This document shows positions 10,001-18,006 of a stretch of 64,000 nt of DNA, piece by piece. A program made the position numbers and the translations under genes. Location of the stretch: NCBI RefSeq assembly GCF_024171785.1, contig NZ_JAMTCK010000001.1, positions 496,134-560,133 of the forward strand, written 5' to 3'. How positions within the stretch are numbered: the stretch's first letter is position 1; every line of letters begins with the position of its first letter. Under the pieces are notes generated by a model. That model was not told the origin of the DNA. It worked only from the letters and a program-made list of their open reading frames with translations, and did not search any database. Source of the DNA: Goodfellowiella coeruleoviolacea (GTDB lineage Bacteria > Actinomycetota > Actinomycetes > Mycobacteriales > Pseudonocardiaceae).

Positions 10001-11290
10001 CAGACCTCGGAGCGGCGCTACCCCACCACGCTGACCGCCGTGGTCGACGGCGTGGCCACCAGGGGCGTGCTGCTGCCGGACGACCCGGCGGACGCGCGCG
10101 GCGCGCTGTCGCACGAGGCCGGCTTCGACCCCGGCCAGTACGGCTACCGGGTGGTGCTCGACCTGGACGCCCGCGCGCTGCGCGAGGCCGCCGCGGACGG
10201 CACGCTCAGCGTGTCGCTGCGCGGCAGCGGCGGCGGGTTGACCGTGCTGGGGCCGCGCACCGGCCGGTTCGGCATCACCCCGCAGCTGGTGTTCTCCCGC
10301 GGCCGCGGTGTGTCCGGCCCGGAGGTCGCCGACGCCGAGCCCTACCTGGCCACCCGGGAGGGCGCCGGGGTGAGCACCTACCTGGTCCCCGGCCAGCCCG
10401 TGGCCGACCAGCCGGGCACCATGACCGTCACCGTGGTGAACGACTCGCCGAGGGCGGTGCGCGATGTCCGGCCGGCGCTGCTGCTGCCGGCGGGGTGGCG
10501 GGCCGAGCCGGTCGACGCCGCGCCGGTGCCGGAGCTGCGGCCGGGTCAGGCCGTGTCCCAGCGGTACCGGGTCACCCCGACCGGCGTGGGCGAGGCCCAG
10601 GTGCGGACCCGGGTGCACTACGGCGCCGACGGTGTCCGGCAGGTGGCTGAGCAGCCCTGGCAGCTGAGCGTTCCGCTGCCGGCCCCGAGCGAGCAGAACT
10701 TCCCGAACAGCCAGGTGCGGGACACCTTCGACACCGACACCGCCGGCGACTACCGCACCTTCCAGCCGTTCTCCGGGGAGGTCGCGCCACAGCCCCGGGT
10801 GAGCGACTCGGCGCTGCGCGTCACCGCGGACCGCCGGTTCTTCAGCCTGCTGGCGTCCTCGGCCACACCGGCCGCGACCCCGTCGGCGACCATCGTGGAG
10901 GTCGGCGAGCTGGCCGGCGGCAGCGGGGCGGAGAACAGCCTGTTCACCGGGCTGGTCAAGGACCAGGGCAACTACGTGCTCGCCTGGTACAACCACATCC
11001 GCGGGGAGACCGGCTTCGACGTCCGGGTCAACGGGCAGCTGCTGCCCGGGCAGAGCACCGCGCGGCTGCGACTGCGTGCCGGCGACCGGTTCGCCCTGGT
11101 GGTCGCGGGCGCTTCGCTGGGCATCTTCCACGGCCGCGACGGCAGCTGGACCCCGATCCACACCGGCCGGATCAGCGGCGGGCTGGACCTGACCGATCCG
11201 GCCACCCTCGCCCAGTTCCGCCACGGCGCGGGCATGCGCGGTGACGCGGGCGCGGTGTCCATCGCCTCGCTGGTGGGCCGCAGCCGGTGA
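7040..11290 (+). CDS. Secreted glycoside hydrolase family 2 enzyme with accessory domains
   Basis: I chose ATG 7040 because GAGGAG sits just upstream. The 1416-residue product begins with an arginine/histidine-rich n-region and a hydrophobic signal peptide ending near APSAAAEP. Next is a carboxypeptidase-regulatory-like beta domain (about 50-130). The GH2 sugar-binding jelly roll (RWLSLNGTWSLGFD, WYQREFTVP, GAVEWSAQVFVDGG), immunoglobulin-like domain and TIM barrel follow. DVLNEGWG supplies the acid/base Glu (NE motif) and LLNSEFGPWSGG fits the nucleophile Glu region of the family. After the barrel come a NEW3-like Ig domain (MTVTVVNDSPRAVRDVRPALLLPAGW) and a C-terminal concanavalin-like domain (about 1220-1416). 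It probably acts outside the cell on a beta-linked plant or fungal glycan. Whether it is a galactosidase, glucuronidase or mannosidase cannot be decided. Confidence 0.87.
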   Translation: MSRPRHRHRFQAHRPTAVSALIALIASTALVALAPSAAAEPAAAAAAGRTVTGRVLDAVTGRAVAGAVVHAAAQTTSVRTGDDGGFSLPDVPADALAVVAGKPGYAMRWLPLEPPGTEPVVLRLDRETPSTVPHPDYPRPDADRRAGTGGRWLSLNGTWSLGFDAADVGLDQNWAAGGHEWEHVVRVPFSYTSLAGVGEQARATNEVYASQFEDVRGAVWYQREFTVPSDWPADRGVLLRFGAVEWSAQVFVDGGRVAEHDGGYSPFDVDLGRLRPGSTHSLVVRAWVPDNGETTPYPQGKQMGWYADTGGIWQSVWLEPADPARLDTVHVTPELDFASAPRGANAAVTGARAEIAVTGTDRAAGGTVRLTVREQAGQPGAAQDGLNLPRPAEPRVGRVVATATVPLSAGKAVVDIPDPKLWSPNSPWLYQVRAELTSPGGTDATTTWFGLRTISRDWAPGHSPAEQSDPQQQYQYLYLNNRPIYLRSTLDQAFNPWGGYAYTGLYQGSDLRGGSLASPGKGSVLFDLALAKQLGLNSTRLHIKINDPLYYHWADVLGLLVWYDQPNFGYNGYSAEAERHYESVLRDAVRRDYNHPSIVIWDVLNEGWGVGGGGPIREDSKPWIERMVQLTRSQLGDTRLVVDNSPCCSNGHPSNDTDLLDFHGYLSTWDEWKSNVDNYVRNTYPGSSFNMEEGRVQSGQPLLNSEFGPWSGGREKDQEVATPFRYTAELFRSQPKMNGYLFTELSDIEWEWNGWAAYDRTLQVPGYLDAEGRQGGVALANADDVLLFDARPVQRVTPGTTLSLPVKSSLFSGRPVDGAVLRWRISGTDATATALRPTGWTQRPAAPRQYTTSDLGTVTAQVPAGLVSGRLDVQLVRGRDVLASGQTFLAGWSDSTGAAADASTADGAVDGQVARLALDPARATGNWPQGAGTFHADAASAAWGYGDGEFSWQVDVGDQVRSGGWNRAQLVLEASAARPDLPRTRYPQTSERRYPTTLTAVVDGVATRGVLLPDDPADARGALSHEAGFDPGQYGYRVVLDLDARALREAAADGTLSVSLRGSGGGLTVLGPRTGRFGITPQLVFSRGRGVSGPEVADAEPYLATREGAGVSTYLVPGQPVADQPGTMTVTVVNDSPRAVRDVRPALLLPAGWRAEPVDAAPVPELRPGQAVSQRYRVTPTGVGEAQVRTRVHYGADGVRQVAEQPWQLSVPLPAPSEQNFPNSQVRDTFDTDTAGDYRTFQPFSGEVAPQPRVSDSALRVTADRRFFSLLASSATPAATPSATIVEVGELAGGSGAENSLFTGLVKDQGNYVLAWYNHIRGETGFDVRVNGQLLPGQSTARLRLRAGDRFALVVAGASLGIFHGRDGSWTPIHTGRISGGLDLTDPATLAQFRHGAGMRGDAGAVSIASLVGRSR

Positions 11291-11333
11291 CCTGGTGGTG
11301 CCGGTGGCGCCTGCACGACCAGGCCGTCACCGG

Positions 11334-11349
11334 CACCCCGGTCCGGGTG
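11334..11349. terminator. Short hairpin between convergent genes
   Basis: CACCC and GGGTG arms separated by six bases lie between the ends of the convergent glycosidase and P450 genes. The stem is short and there is no T-tract, so it is a weak terminator candidate. Confidence 0.3.
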
Positions 11350-11355
11350 TTCGGG

Positions 11356-12633
11356 TCAGGACACGGTGACCGGCAGCGACTCCACCCCGTAGACGATGGA
11401 GATCTTGCGGAAGGCCAGGTCCTCGGGGTCGACGTGCAGGCGCATGTCCGGGAACCGGCGCACCAGCGCGGGGTAGGCCGCGCGCAGCTCCATCCGGGCC
11501 AGCTCCGCGCCGACGCAGCGGTGGATGCCGTGGCCGAAGGCCAGGTGCGAGGTGGGCCGCCGGGTCGCGTCGAAGCGCTCCATGTCGGCGCCCAGTGCCT
11601 CGTCCCGGTTGGCCCCGCTCAACGAGCACAGCACCACGTCACCGCTGGCGATCTTGGTGCCCGCGATCTCCATGTCCCTGCGGGCGAACCGGGGGAAGGC
11701 CACCTGCACCACGGTCAGGTAGCGGAGCAGTTCCTCCACGAACGGGTCGATCGCGCTGTCGTCGTCGCGGATCCGGGCGGCGACGTCCCGGTCCTGCAGC
11801 AGGACCAGGGCACCCAGCGCCAGCATGCTCGCGGTGGTCTCGAAGCCGCCGGTCAGCACGCCGTCGGCGAGTCCGGCCAGCTCCTGGTCGTCGATCTCGT
11901 CGCCGTGCTCCTTGATGATCATGCCGATCAGCCCGTCGCCCGGTGCCTCGCGCTGCTTCTTGACCACGTCGAGCAGGTAGGTCAGCGACTCCGAGATCGC
12001 GCCAAGCGACGCGCCGACCCCGGCGAACAGGTCGAAGCGGGTCATGGCCAGCCGCTGGAAGTCGTCGCGGTCCTCGTAGGGCACGCCGAGCAGCTCACAG
12101 ATGGTCAGCGACGGGATGGGCAGCGCGAACTCCTCGACCAGGTCGACCGGGCCGGTCGCGCGCGCCATCGCGTCCAGCCGCTCGGTCACGATCTCGTCGA
12201 TGCGCGGGGTGAGCCTGGCCAGCCGGCGCATGGTGAACTCGGGCGTTAACAGGCGGCGCAGCCGGGTGTGCACGGGCGGGTCGTTGAACCCGAGGCCACC
12301 GGGGTGCTCGCCGGCGGCCAGGCCCAGGTTCGTGGCCAGGTTGCTGAAGTCACTGCTGAAATCGTCGGCCTTGCTGAGCACGGCCTTGGTCTCCTGGTAA
12401 CCGGTGACCAACCAGACGTTCACCCCGAAGGGCAGGGCGACCTTGCTGATCGGCTGTTCCGCCCGTATTCGGCCCAGCTCGGCGACCGGGTCCAGGCCGT
12501 TGCGCCGCAACGGCATCAGCGCCGAATCCGGCAGGAAGGACATCTTCGAGAGGTCGAAACCGCCCTTTTTCTGCTTGCGGGCGAAGTAGGCGCGGCCCAG
12601 CCAGCCGAGAACGCGCGAGCGAAGGTTCCCCAT
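11356..12633 (-). CDS. Cytochrome P450
   Basis: This soluble bacterial P450 of 425 residues has all key motifs. The I-helix is GGFETTASM (acid-alcohol pair E-T), the K-helix ExxR is EELLR, the PRFARRD segment follows, and the haem loop FGHGIHRCVG places the axial cysteine at about residue 373. The N-terminus has no membrane anchor; its first 30 residues (RKQKKGGFDLSK) form a basic lead. It catalyses NAD(P)H-dependent monooxygenation, probably with a ferredoxin encoded elsewhere, since none is adjacent. The neighbours do not form a biosynthetic cluster, so the substrate is unknown. The start is ATG 12633; the 127-bp gap upstream is shared with the divergent pseudouridine synthase. Confidence 0.95.
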   Translation of the reverse strand: MGNLRSRVLGWLGRAYFARKQKKGGFDLSKMSFLPDSALMPLRRNGLDPVAELGRIRAEQPISKVALPFGVNVWLVTGYQETKAVLSKADDFSSDFSNLATNLGLAAGEHPGGLGFNDPPVHTRLRRLLTPEFTMRRLARLTPRIDEIVTERLDAMARATGPVDLVEEFALPIPSLTICELLGVPYEDRDDFQRLAMTRFDLFAGVGASLGAISESLTYLLDVVKKQREAPGDGLIGMIIKEHGDEIDDQELAGLADGVLTGGFETTASMLALGALVLLQDRDVAARIRDDDSAIDPFVEELLRYLTVVQVAFPRFARRDMEIAGTKIASGDVVLCSLSGANRDEALGADMERFDATRRPTSHLAFGHGIHRCVGAELARMELRAAYPALVRRFPDMRLHVDPEDLAFRKISIVYGVESLPVTVS

Positions 12634-12760
12634 GGCCGAAACCTACCTTGTGACCAGCGATGACCAGTCAGGCGCGTCGCCGTGTGAACCGCGCCACGCG
12701 ACGCCGCCCGCCACGCCGGACCGGCCGCCTGGCGACGCCGGCGGGTTAGGCTGCCCGGCG

Positions 12761-13753
12761 ATGAGACGCAAGCGCAAGGCGCCCCTGCCGCAGCGGCACG
12801 GACTCGACCCGGTCCGACTGCGCCTGCCCGCCGAGGGCCCCTGGGCCACGATCCGCGACCACCTGGTCGACCGGCTGCCCCGGGTGCCGGCGCAGCGGAT
12901 CGACATGATGCTGCGCGAGGAGCGGATCGTCGACCTCAACGGCCCGGTGGCGGTGGACGCGCCGTTCGTGCCCAACTCCTGCGTCTGGTTCCACCGGGAC
13001 CTGCCCGACGAGGTCCCGGTGCCGTTCGACCTCACCGTCGTGCACCGCGACGACGACCTGCTGGTGGTGGACAAGCCGCACTTCCTGGCGACCATCCCGC
13101 GCGGCAAGCACGTCGTGGAGACCGCGCTGGTCCGGCTGCGCCGCGACCTCGACCTGCCCGATCTGGTGCCGGCGCACCGGCTGGACCGGGCGACCGCCGG
13201 GCTGCTCATGTTCGTCGTCCGGCCGGAGCGGCGCCGGGCCTACCAGCTGCTGTTCCGGGATCGCCTGGTGCACAAGGAGTACGAGGCGATCGCCCCGCAC
13301 TCCCCCGACCTCGCGCTGCCGTGCACCGTGCGCAGCCGGATCGTCAAGGAACGCGGGGTGATCACCGCGCAGGAGGTGCCCGGGCCGCCGAACGCCGAGA
13401 CGCTGGTCGAACTGGTCGAGCACCGCGACGGCCTGGGCCGGTACCGGCTGCTGCCCGCCACCGGCCGCACCCACCAGCTCCGGCTGCACATGAGCCGGCT
13501 CGGCGTGCCCATCCTCGGCGACGACTTCTACCCGGTGCTCACCGAGCGCCCCCTGAACGACTTCACCCGCCCGCTGCAACTGCTGGCCAAGGTGTTGGAG
13601 TTCACCGACCCGGTGAGCGGGCAGCGGCGCCGGTTCCACAGTGGAGCGTCGCTGCTGGCGTGGACCTCACGCGAGGCCTGGGAACGCGGCCCGGCTTTCT
13701 CGGCGGCCCCGGGCCGGGTCAGGACAGCGCCGCCCGCCACACCCACGCCGTGA
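12761..13753 (+). CDS. RluA-family RNA pseudouridine synthase
   Basis: ATG 12761 opens a 330-residue protein starting MRRKRKAPLPQRHG; a longer frame to 12632 adds an unconserved leader overlapping the upstream promoter region. Family blocks are present: VVHRDDDLLVVDKPHFL, then HRLDRATAGLL with the catalytic Asp at about residue 142. KEYEAIAP and LLPATGRTHQLRLHMSRLG follow, as do GDDFYP and the C-terminal LLAKVLEFTDPVSG. The N-terminal part before the catalytic domain resembles an S4-like RNA-binding segment (IDMMLREERIVDLNG). It isomerises uridine to pseudouridine in rRNA or tRNA; the target position cannot be assigned. Its 3' end overlaps the convergent next gene by 35 bp. Confidence 0.92.
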   Translation: MRRKRKAPLPQRHGLDPVRLRLPAEGPWATIRDHLVDRLPRVPAQRIDMMLREERIVDLNGPVAVDAPFVPNSCVWFHRDLPDEVPVPFDLTVVHRDDDLLVVDKPHFLATIPRGKHVVETALVRLRRDLDLPDLVPAHRLDRATAGLLMFVVRPERRRAYQLLFRDRLVHKEYEAIAPHSPDLALPCTVRSRIVKERGVITAQEVPGPPNAETLVELVEHRDGLGRYRLLPATGRTHQLRLHMSRLGVPILGDDFYPVLTERPLNDFTRPLQLLAKVLEFTDPVSGQRRRFHSGASLLAWTSREAWERGPAFSAAPGRVRTAPPATPTP

Positions 13754-14297
13754 CCCGGTCCCGGCCGGGCAGCTCCCCCCGCCCGGTGGCCCACAGCAGC
13801 ACCTGGGCGGGATCACCGGCCGGCGCGTCCGGCAACAGCCGCCCGAGCACGGCCGCGCACAGGTCCTCGGGCGGTCGCCAGGTCAGGCCGAGGCCCTGGG
13901 TGATGTCGTGGGTGTGCAGCAGGGTTTCGGCGACGCCCATGGCCGCGAACCCGGTCGGGTCGGCCGGCCCCCAGTGCCACGCGCGCGTGTCCGGGTCGGC
14001 ACCGGCGAGTGCACCGACCAGCAGCGCGCCCACGGCCCGGACCACCCGCAGCACGTCGGCCGGGGCGGCGTCCTCGGCGATGGCCAGGTCGAACGGCAGG
14101 TAGGCGTCGTCCGGCCGGCCGGCCACCTGCCCGGCGTAGGCGAGCAGGTCGTGTGCCACGTGCGCCGCCGTCGTCCAGCAGCTCCACTCCAGCGAGCCGG
14201 CCCGAACCGCCCGCCAGTCCCGTCCGGTGTGCGGGCCGAGCACCCGCACCATCTCGGCCACCGCCCGGTCAACGTCTTTCCCGCCCACACCACTCAC
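13719..14297 (-). CDS. DinB/MDMPI-like (mycothiol-dependent maleylpyruvate isomerase N-terminal type) protein
   Basis: The 192-residue protein has the DinB-fold metal-binding layout: EWSCWTTAAHVAHDLLAYAGQVAG early on and ETLLHTHDITQGLGL late, giving the histidine triad typical of this superfamily. These proteins are commonly mycothiol-dependent transferases or isomerases in actinomycetes, some acting in detoxification. The start is GTG at 14297. It overlaps the 3' end of the pseudouridine synthase gene (13719-13753) on the opposite strand. No neighbour indicates its substrate, so the annotation stays at superfamily level. Confidence 0.75.
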   Translation of the reverse strand: MSGVGGKDVDRAVAEMVRVLGPHTGRDWRAVRAGSLEWSCWTTAAHVAHDLLAYAGQVAGRPDDAYLPFDLAIAEDAAPADVLRVVRAVGALLVGALAGADPDTRAWHWGPADPTGFAAMGVAETLLHTHDITQGLGLTWRPPEDLCAAVLGRLLPDAPAGDPAQVLLWATGRGELPGRDRVTAWVWRAALS

Positions 14298-14358
14298 AAC
14301 ACCGATGCTGGCAGCGGCTCACCTCGGCCGACAACCGTTTTGCCACCCGCCCACCGGT

Positions 14359-15762
14359 TCAGCCGCGGCGGAGGCGGACCCGGCGGGCGGTCACCAACGC
14401 GCTGCCGACCAGGGCGGCCGCGGCGATCGCCAGCGACAGCCGCAGCCCGGCCAGGAAGTCCCCGACGACCAGGGTGCCGAAGAGGGCGACACCGACCGCT
14501 CCGCCGACCTGCCTGGCCGTGTTCAGCTCCGCGGCGGCCACCCCGGCGTACCCGGGCTCGACCGTCTCCAGCACGGCGCTGGTCATGGCTGGGACCACCA
14601 TCCCGGCGCCGAGCCCGACCGGCACGGTGGCCAGCCAGATCAGCCAGTTCGCCGCGCTGGGCCCGGCGACCAGCAGCCCCAGCAGGCCGAGCGCGAACAG
14701 GAACTGGCCGGCCAGCATCGGCGACCGGGGCCCGAGCCAGCTGGTCAGCCGGCCGCCCAGCAGGTTGGCCGCCATCGCTGCGATGCTCATCGGCAGGAAG
14801 ATCAGGCCCGTGGCCAGCGCGGACTCACCCCGTTCACCCTGCAGGAACAGGCTGAGCAGGAAGACGATCCCGTAGTAGGCGAAGTTCTGCGCGAAACCGG
14901 CCACGCTGGCAGCGGGGATCACCGGGTGCCCGAACAGCGACATGGGCAGCATCGGCTCCGGTGCCCGCCGCTCCCACCACACGAAGACCACACCGCCGGC
15001 CACGGCCACCAGCAGCGCGGCCAGCACCGGCGGTGCGGTCCAGCCCACCGTGCCGCCCTCGATCAGGGCGAAGGTCAACGCGGACAGGGCCAGCATCACC
15101 GCCACCTGGCCGGGCAGGTCGAGCCGGCGCTTGCCCCCGGCCGGCGTGCTGTCCGCCAGCGCGGTCGCGGCCAGGCCGACCGCCCCGATCACCAGGTTCA
15201 CCAGGAACAGCGACCGCCACCCCAGCCACACCAGGAGCAGCCCGCCCAGCACCGGGCCGGCCGCCACCGCGGCGCCGCCGGCCGCCGCCCACACGCCGAC
15301 CGCCCGGTTCCGCCTGGCCGCGTCGGGGTAGGCGTGCCGGATCATCGCCAGCGACGCGGGCAACTGCACGGCCGCGCCCACGCCCTGCGCGAACCGCGCC
15401 GCGATGAGCATCCCCGGCGACGCGGCCAGGCCGCACAGCAGCGAGGCGAGCACGAACAGGCTCAGCCCGACGGCGAAGGCCCGACGCGCACCCATCCGGT
15501 CCCCCAGCGAGCCGCCGCTGAGCTGGAGCGCCGCGAACGTGAGGGTGTAGCCGTCCACCACCCACTGCAACTGGGACAGCCCCGCGCCGAGTTCACGGCC
15601 CAGGGTGGGCAGCGCGACGTTCACGATCGTCGCGTCCAGGCTGACCATCAGGAACCCGAACGAGGCGGCGAGCAGGGTCCACCGGGATCGCGCCGAGGTC
15701 GTGGTGGCGACCGGGTGCGGGGCAACGGGGGACGTGGATTGGGCCGTGAGCTGGGTGTTCAC
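14359..15762 (-). CDS. MFS multidrug exporter, DHA2 (14-TM) type
   Basis: GTG at 15762 gives 467 residues that begin with a short hydrophilic lead and then LLAASFGFLMVSLDATIVNVALPTLG. That block contains the D-x-T-I-V-N-V-A-L-P motif of DHA2 drug:proton antiporters. LQWVVDGYTLTFAAL and GGSLGDRMGARRAF (motif A) follow, with many later membrane helices. The longer open frame extending to 16809 runs antisense through the regulator and is not coding. The gene is divergent from an XRE-type regulator with an inverted repeat between them, a typical arrangement for a repressor-controlled drug pump. Substrate unknown. Confidence 0.9.
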   Translation of the reverse strand: MNTQLTAQSTSPVAPHPVATTTSARSRWTLLAASFGFLMVSLDATIVNVALPTLGRELGAGLSQLQWVVDGYTLTFAALQLSGGSLGDRMGARRAFAVGLSLFVLASLLCGLAASPGMLIAARFAQGVGAAVQLPASLAMIRHAYPDAARRNRAVGVWAAAGGAAVAAGPVLGGLLLVWLGWRSLFLVNLVIGAVGLAATALADSTPAGGKRRLDLPGQVAVMLALSALTFALIEGGTVGWTAPPVLAALLVAVAGGVVFVWWERRAPEPMLPMSLFGHPVIPAASVAGFAQNFAYYGIVFLLSLFLQGERGESALATGLIFLPMSIAAMAANLLGGRLTSWLGPRSPMLAGQFLFALGLLGLLVAGPSAANWLIWLATVPVGLGAGMVVPAMTSAVLETVEPGYAGVAAAELNTARQVGGAVGVALFGTLVVGDFLAGLRLSLAIAAAALVGSALVTARRVRLRRG

Positions 15763-15803
15763 CCCACCAGGCTGCTGCGTACGGTGGGCCGAGGCAATCA
15801 ACG

Positions 15804-15828
15804 AGGGTGCACCTGACAGGGTCACCCT
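15804..15828. promoter_or_regulatory. Imperfect inverted repeat between exporter and regulator
   Basis: AGGGTGCACC and GGGTCACCCT (outer six bases perfectly complementary) lie centrally in the 93-bp gap between the divergent MFS and XRE genes. This is the natural position for an operator controlling both promoters. Confidence 0.4.
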
Positions 15829-15855
15829 GATCGACAGGACAACGGGACGGACGGG

Positions 15856-16887
15856 GTGGCCGGGCGGAACACGAGGGCACAGGAGTTGGGTGCGTTCCTG
15901 CGGTCGCGGCGGACACTGCTCACGCCGGACGGGGTGGGGCTGCCGCGCGAGGGCGTGCGCCGCACTCCCGGGCTGCGCCGGGAGGAGATCGCTCGACTGG
16001 CCGGTGTCAGCACGGGCTACTACGTCCGGTTGGAGCAGGGCCGCGCGCCGCACCCGTCCGCCAGCGTGCTGGGCGCGCTGGCCAGGGCGTTGCAGCTGTC
16101 CCACGAGGAGCGCGAGCACCTGTTCGCCCTGGCCGACCAGCTCAGCCCGGAGCCCGAGCCGACGGTGCTCGCCGAGAGCGCCCGCCGCATGCTCGCCCTG
16201 CTCGTCCCGCCGACCGCCGGCTACGTGATCGACGGGCGCAGCGACGTGCTGGCCTGGAACGACGTGGCGGCCGCCCTGTTCGGGCACCTCGTCGCAGGCC
16301 CTATCCGCCCCAACAACGTGCGGTACGTGTTCACCGACCCCGCGGCCAGGCAACTGTTCGTCGACTGGGCGGACATCGCGGCGGACTCCGTGGCCCACCT
16401 GCGCGCGGCCACCGGGCACCGCCCCGACGACGCCGAACTGGCCGGGCTGGTCACCGAACTCGACGCGGCCAGCCCGGAGTTCCGCCGGTTGTGGCGGACC
16501 CGGGAGTTGCGCCACAAGAGCGACGGACGCAAGGAACTGCACCACCCGCTGGTCGGCCGGATAACCCTGGACTACGTGGTGTTGGCCGTGCCGACGAGCC
16601 CGGGCCAGCGGCTGGTCGCCTACAGCGCCGTCCCCGGCTCCGACTCCTACACCGCCCTGGTCCACCTGGCGCGGACCCCCCCACCACACCGACCGCGGCC
16701 GGGACTGACACACCGGGATCAGCGCGCTTGGCCCGGGCGGCGGTCCCGCCACCCGCGATTGGTTTTGCCCGCCGGACATCGGCGAGAGGTATTGCGCCAC
16801 GCCGACCACTGTTCCTGGCGGCTATCCACACGGCATATGCAGGATAAAGAAAGGTTGGACAGCACCGCGGTGAGCGTGTACGAGTAG
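15856..16887 (+). CDS. XRE-family regulator with MmyB-like ligand-binding domain; C-terminus probably out of frame
   Basis: GTG 15856 opens a helix-turn-helix regulator. RREEIARLAGVSTGYYVRLEQGRAPHPSASVLGALARAL is the XRE HTH (quoted here as consecutive family blocks), followed by the MmyB-like PAS-related domain (LVPPTAGYVIDGRSDVLAWND through HPLVGRITLDYVVL and the usual ending YSAVPGSDSY). It probably represses the divergent DHA2 exporter. Homologues normally end about 20-30 residues after that point. Here the frame runs on for about 65 more residues of an R/H/P-rich tail into the promoter region of the next gene. The switch occurs at a run of seven C (16676-16682). With one C fewer the protein would end at TGA 16706-16708. 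A frameshift or sequencing error is likely. Confidence 0.8.
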   Translation: MAGRNTRAQELGAFLRSRRTLLTPDGVGLPREGVRRTPGLRREEIARLAGVSTGYYVRLEQGRAPHPSASVLGALARALQLSHEEREHLFALADQLSPEPEPTVLAESARRMLALLVPPTAGYVIDGRSDVLAWNDVAAALFGHLVAGPIRPNNVRYVFTDPAARQLFVDWADIAADSVAHLRAATGHRPDDAELAGLVTELDAASPEFRRLWRTRELRHKSDGRKELHHPLVGRITLDYVVLAVPTSPGQRLVAYSAVPGSDSYTALVHLARTPPPHRPRPGLTHRDQRAWPGRRSRHPRLVLPAGHRREVLRHADHCSWRLSTRHMQDKERLDSTAVSVYE

Positions 16888-16946
16888 AAAACGCGAAAAC
16901 AGTTTTTCGGAAAGCTCACAGGGCTCTGAACCGGGGGGATCAGACG

Positions 16947-17651
16947 GTGAGTCTCAACGATGTGATCAATCAGCTCAGGCGTTCGCTGGAACTGTGCGGG
17001 GAATGCGAGGAGTACCTCCTCCTGATTCAAGATCGAACCGACGAATCCCACGAGCTGATCGCACAGGCTCTCGCCGGGTCCGCCAAGTCCGACGTGCAAC
17101 AGCTCCTCAGCCGGCTGGCCGATCTGCGCGAGCGGGCGGGCGAACTGCTGGTCACGCTGCGACAGGGCGAGCAGCACACCCGGAAGTACCTGGAGCACCT
17201 GGGCGACATCCTCGCCTCGTTCCAGGGGCCGCGCCCGGCACCGGCGGCGGCCGCGGCCAGCACGCCGGGCCAGCCGGGCGGATCGGGTGAACCCGCTGCT
17301 CACCCCGTGCCGCAACGCCCTCGACCGGACGAGATACGCCTCACCGAGAGCCGCCGCGCCCATATTCTCGACGGGGACGGCAACGGAGTGAGCGGTGGCC
17401 ACCGCTTCGGCACCGGCATTCCCGGCAAGACCGAGTTCCCCAGGGGGTGGACGGAGGACAGGATCGCGCGCGCGGTTGTCGACGTGGCCAGGTACCCCGA
17501 TCAGCCGCCCCACCACCAGGCGAACGGCCGATGGCTGTTACGGGGGACCCGGGACGGCGTGGCGATCGCTGTCGTCGTCGCACCGGACGGAGAGATCATC
17601 ACCGCCTATCCGATCAGCGGACCGGGTGTCATTCGCAACCCTCGGAGGTGA
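16947..17651 (+). CDS. EndoU-type nuclease toxin with helical N-terminus
   Basis: GTG 16947 follows a GGGGGGA site. The 234-residue protein has an N-terminal helical, coiled-coil-prone segment (residues 1-90, WXG-like in length, with ECEEYLLLIQDRTDESHELI) and a Pro/Ala linker (90-130). A C-terminal domain follows with the marks of bacterial EndoU toxins: HILDGDGNGVSGGHRFG, then KTEFPRGWTEDRIARAV, and IITAYP near the end. EndoU domains are RNases that often form the C-terminal tips of polymorphic toxins, for example MafB toxins. The two His positions (GGHRFG; PPHHQ) are candidate catalytic residues. The next gene, 3 bp downstream, looks like a MafI immunity protein, which supports the call. 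There is no signal peptide; the helical N-terminus suggests type VII-like export. Confidence 0.78.
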   Translation: MSLNDVINQLRRSLELCGECEEYLLLIQDRTDESHELIAQALAGSAKSDVQQLLSRLADLRERAGELLVTLRQGEQHTRKYLEHLGDILASFQGPRPAPAAAAASTPGQPGGSGEPAAHPVPQRPRPDEIRLTESRRAHILDGDGNGVSGGHRFGTGIPGKTEFPRGWTEDRIARAVVDVARYPDQPPHHQANGRWLLRGTRDGVAIAVVVAPDGEIITAYPISGPGVIRNPRR

Positions 17652-17654
17652 CCA

Positions 17655-17933
17655 GTGGACTACGACCAGTTCTCGGCGTCAGCGACCGCCCTGCTCGACC
17701 GACTCGCCGATCGGGTGCCCGCGGCGAACGCGGAGGTCCTCCGGGAGTTCGCCCAGGTTGGCGAATGGGGTGAACTGATCGACGAACTCACCGCGGTGCT
17801 GGTCGCCCACCACATCACCCTGACCCGTGCCGAGCACACGACCCTGCGCGATCTCGCGGACCACGCCGAACTTCCCACGGCAGCGTTGGACGAACTACCC
17901 GTGATCGAGGACCCGCCCGAATCCGACGCCTGA
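17655..17933 (+). CDS. MafI-like immunity protein
   Basis: GTG 17655 starts 3 bp after the toxin stop, with GGAGGTGA overlapping the toxin's end. The acidic 92-residue protein is all-helical in appearance (ALLDRLADRVPAANAEVLREF, GEWGELIDELTAVLVAHH, LTRAEHTTLRDLADH). The pattern of an E-W-G-E-L-x-x-E-L core followed by I-T-L-T-x-x-E-x-x-x-L matches the MafI family of antitoxins that accompany EndoU-type toxins. Its role would be to bind and block the EndoU domain inside the producing cell. Cotranscription with the toxin is nearly certain. Confidence 0.7.
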   Translation: MDYDQFSASATALLDRLADRVPAANAEVLREFAQVGEWGELIDELTAVLVAHHITLTRAEHTTLRDLADHAELPTAALDELPVIEDPPESDA

Positions 17934-18006
17934 ACGGCGGTCCGCCAAGGCCGGTAGCGTGATCACGGATGTGCGGTTGATCATCGGACTCGCCTGGGGT
18001 GTGGCA

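Noticed and set aside
14359-16809. Extension of the MFS exporter frame to 16809
   Set aside because: The extra 349 codons run antisense through the XRE regulator and lack helices; the exporter's own family start is at 15762.
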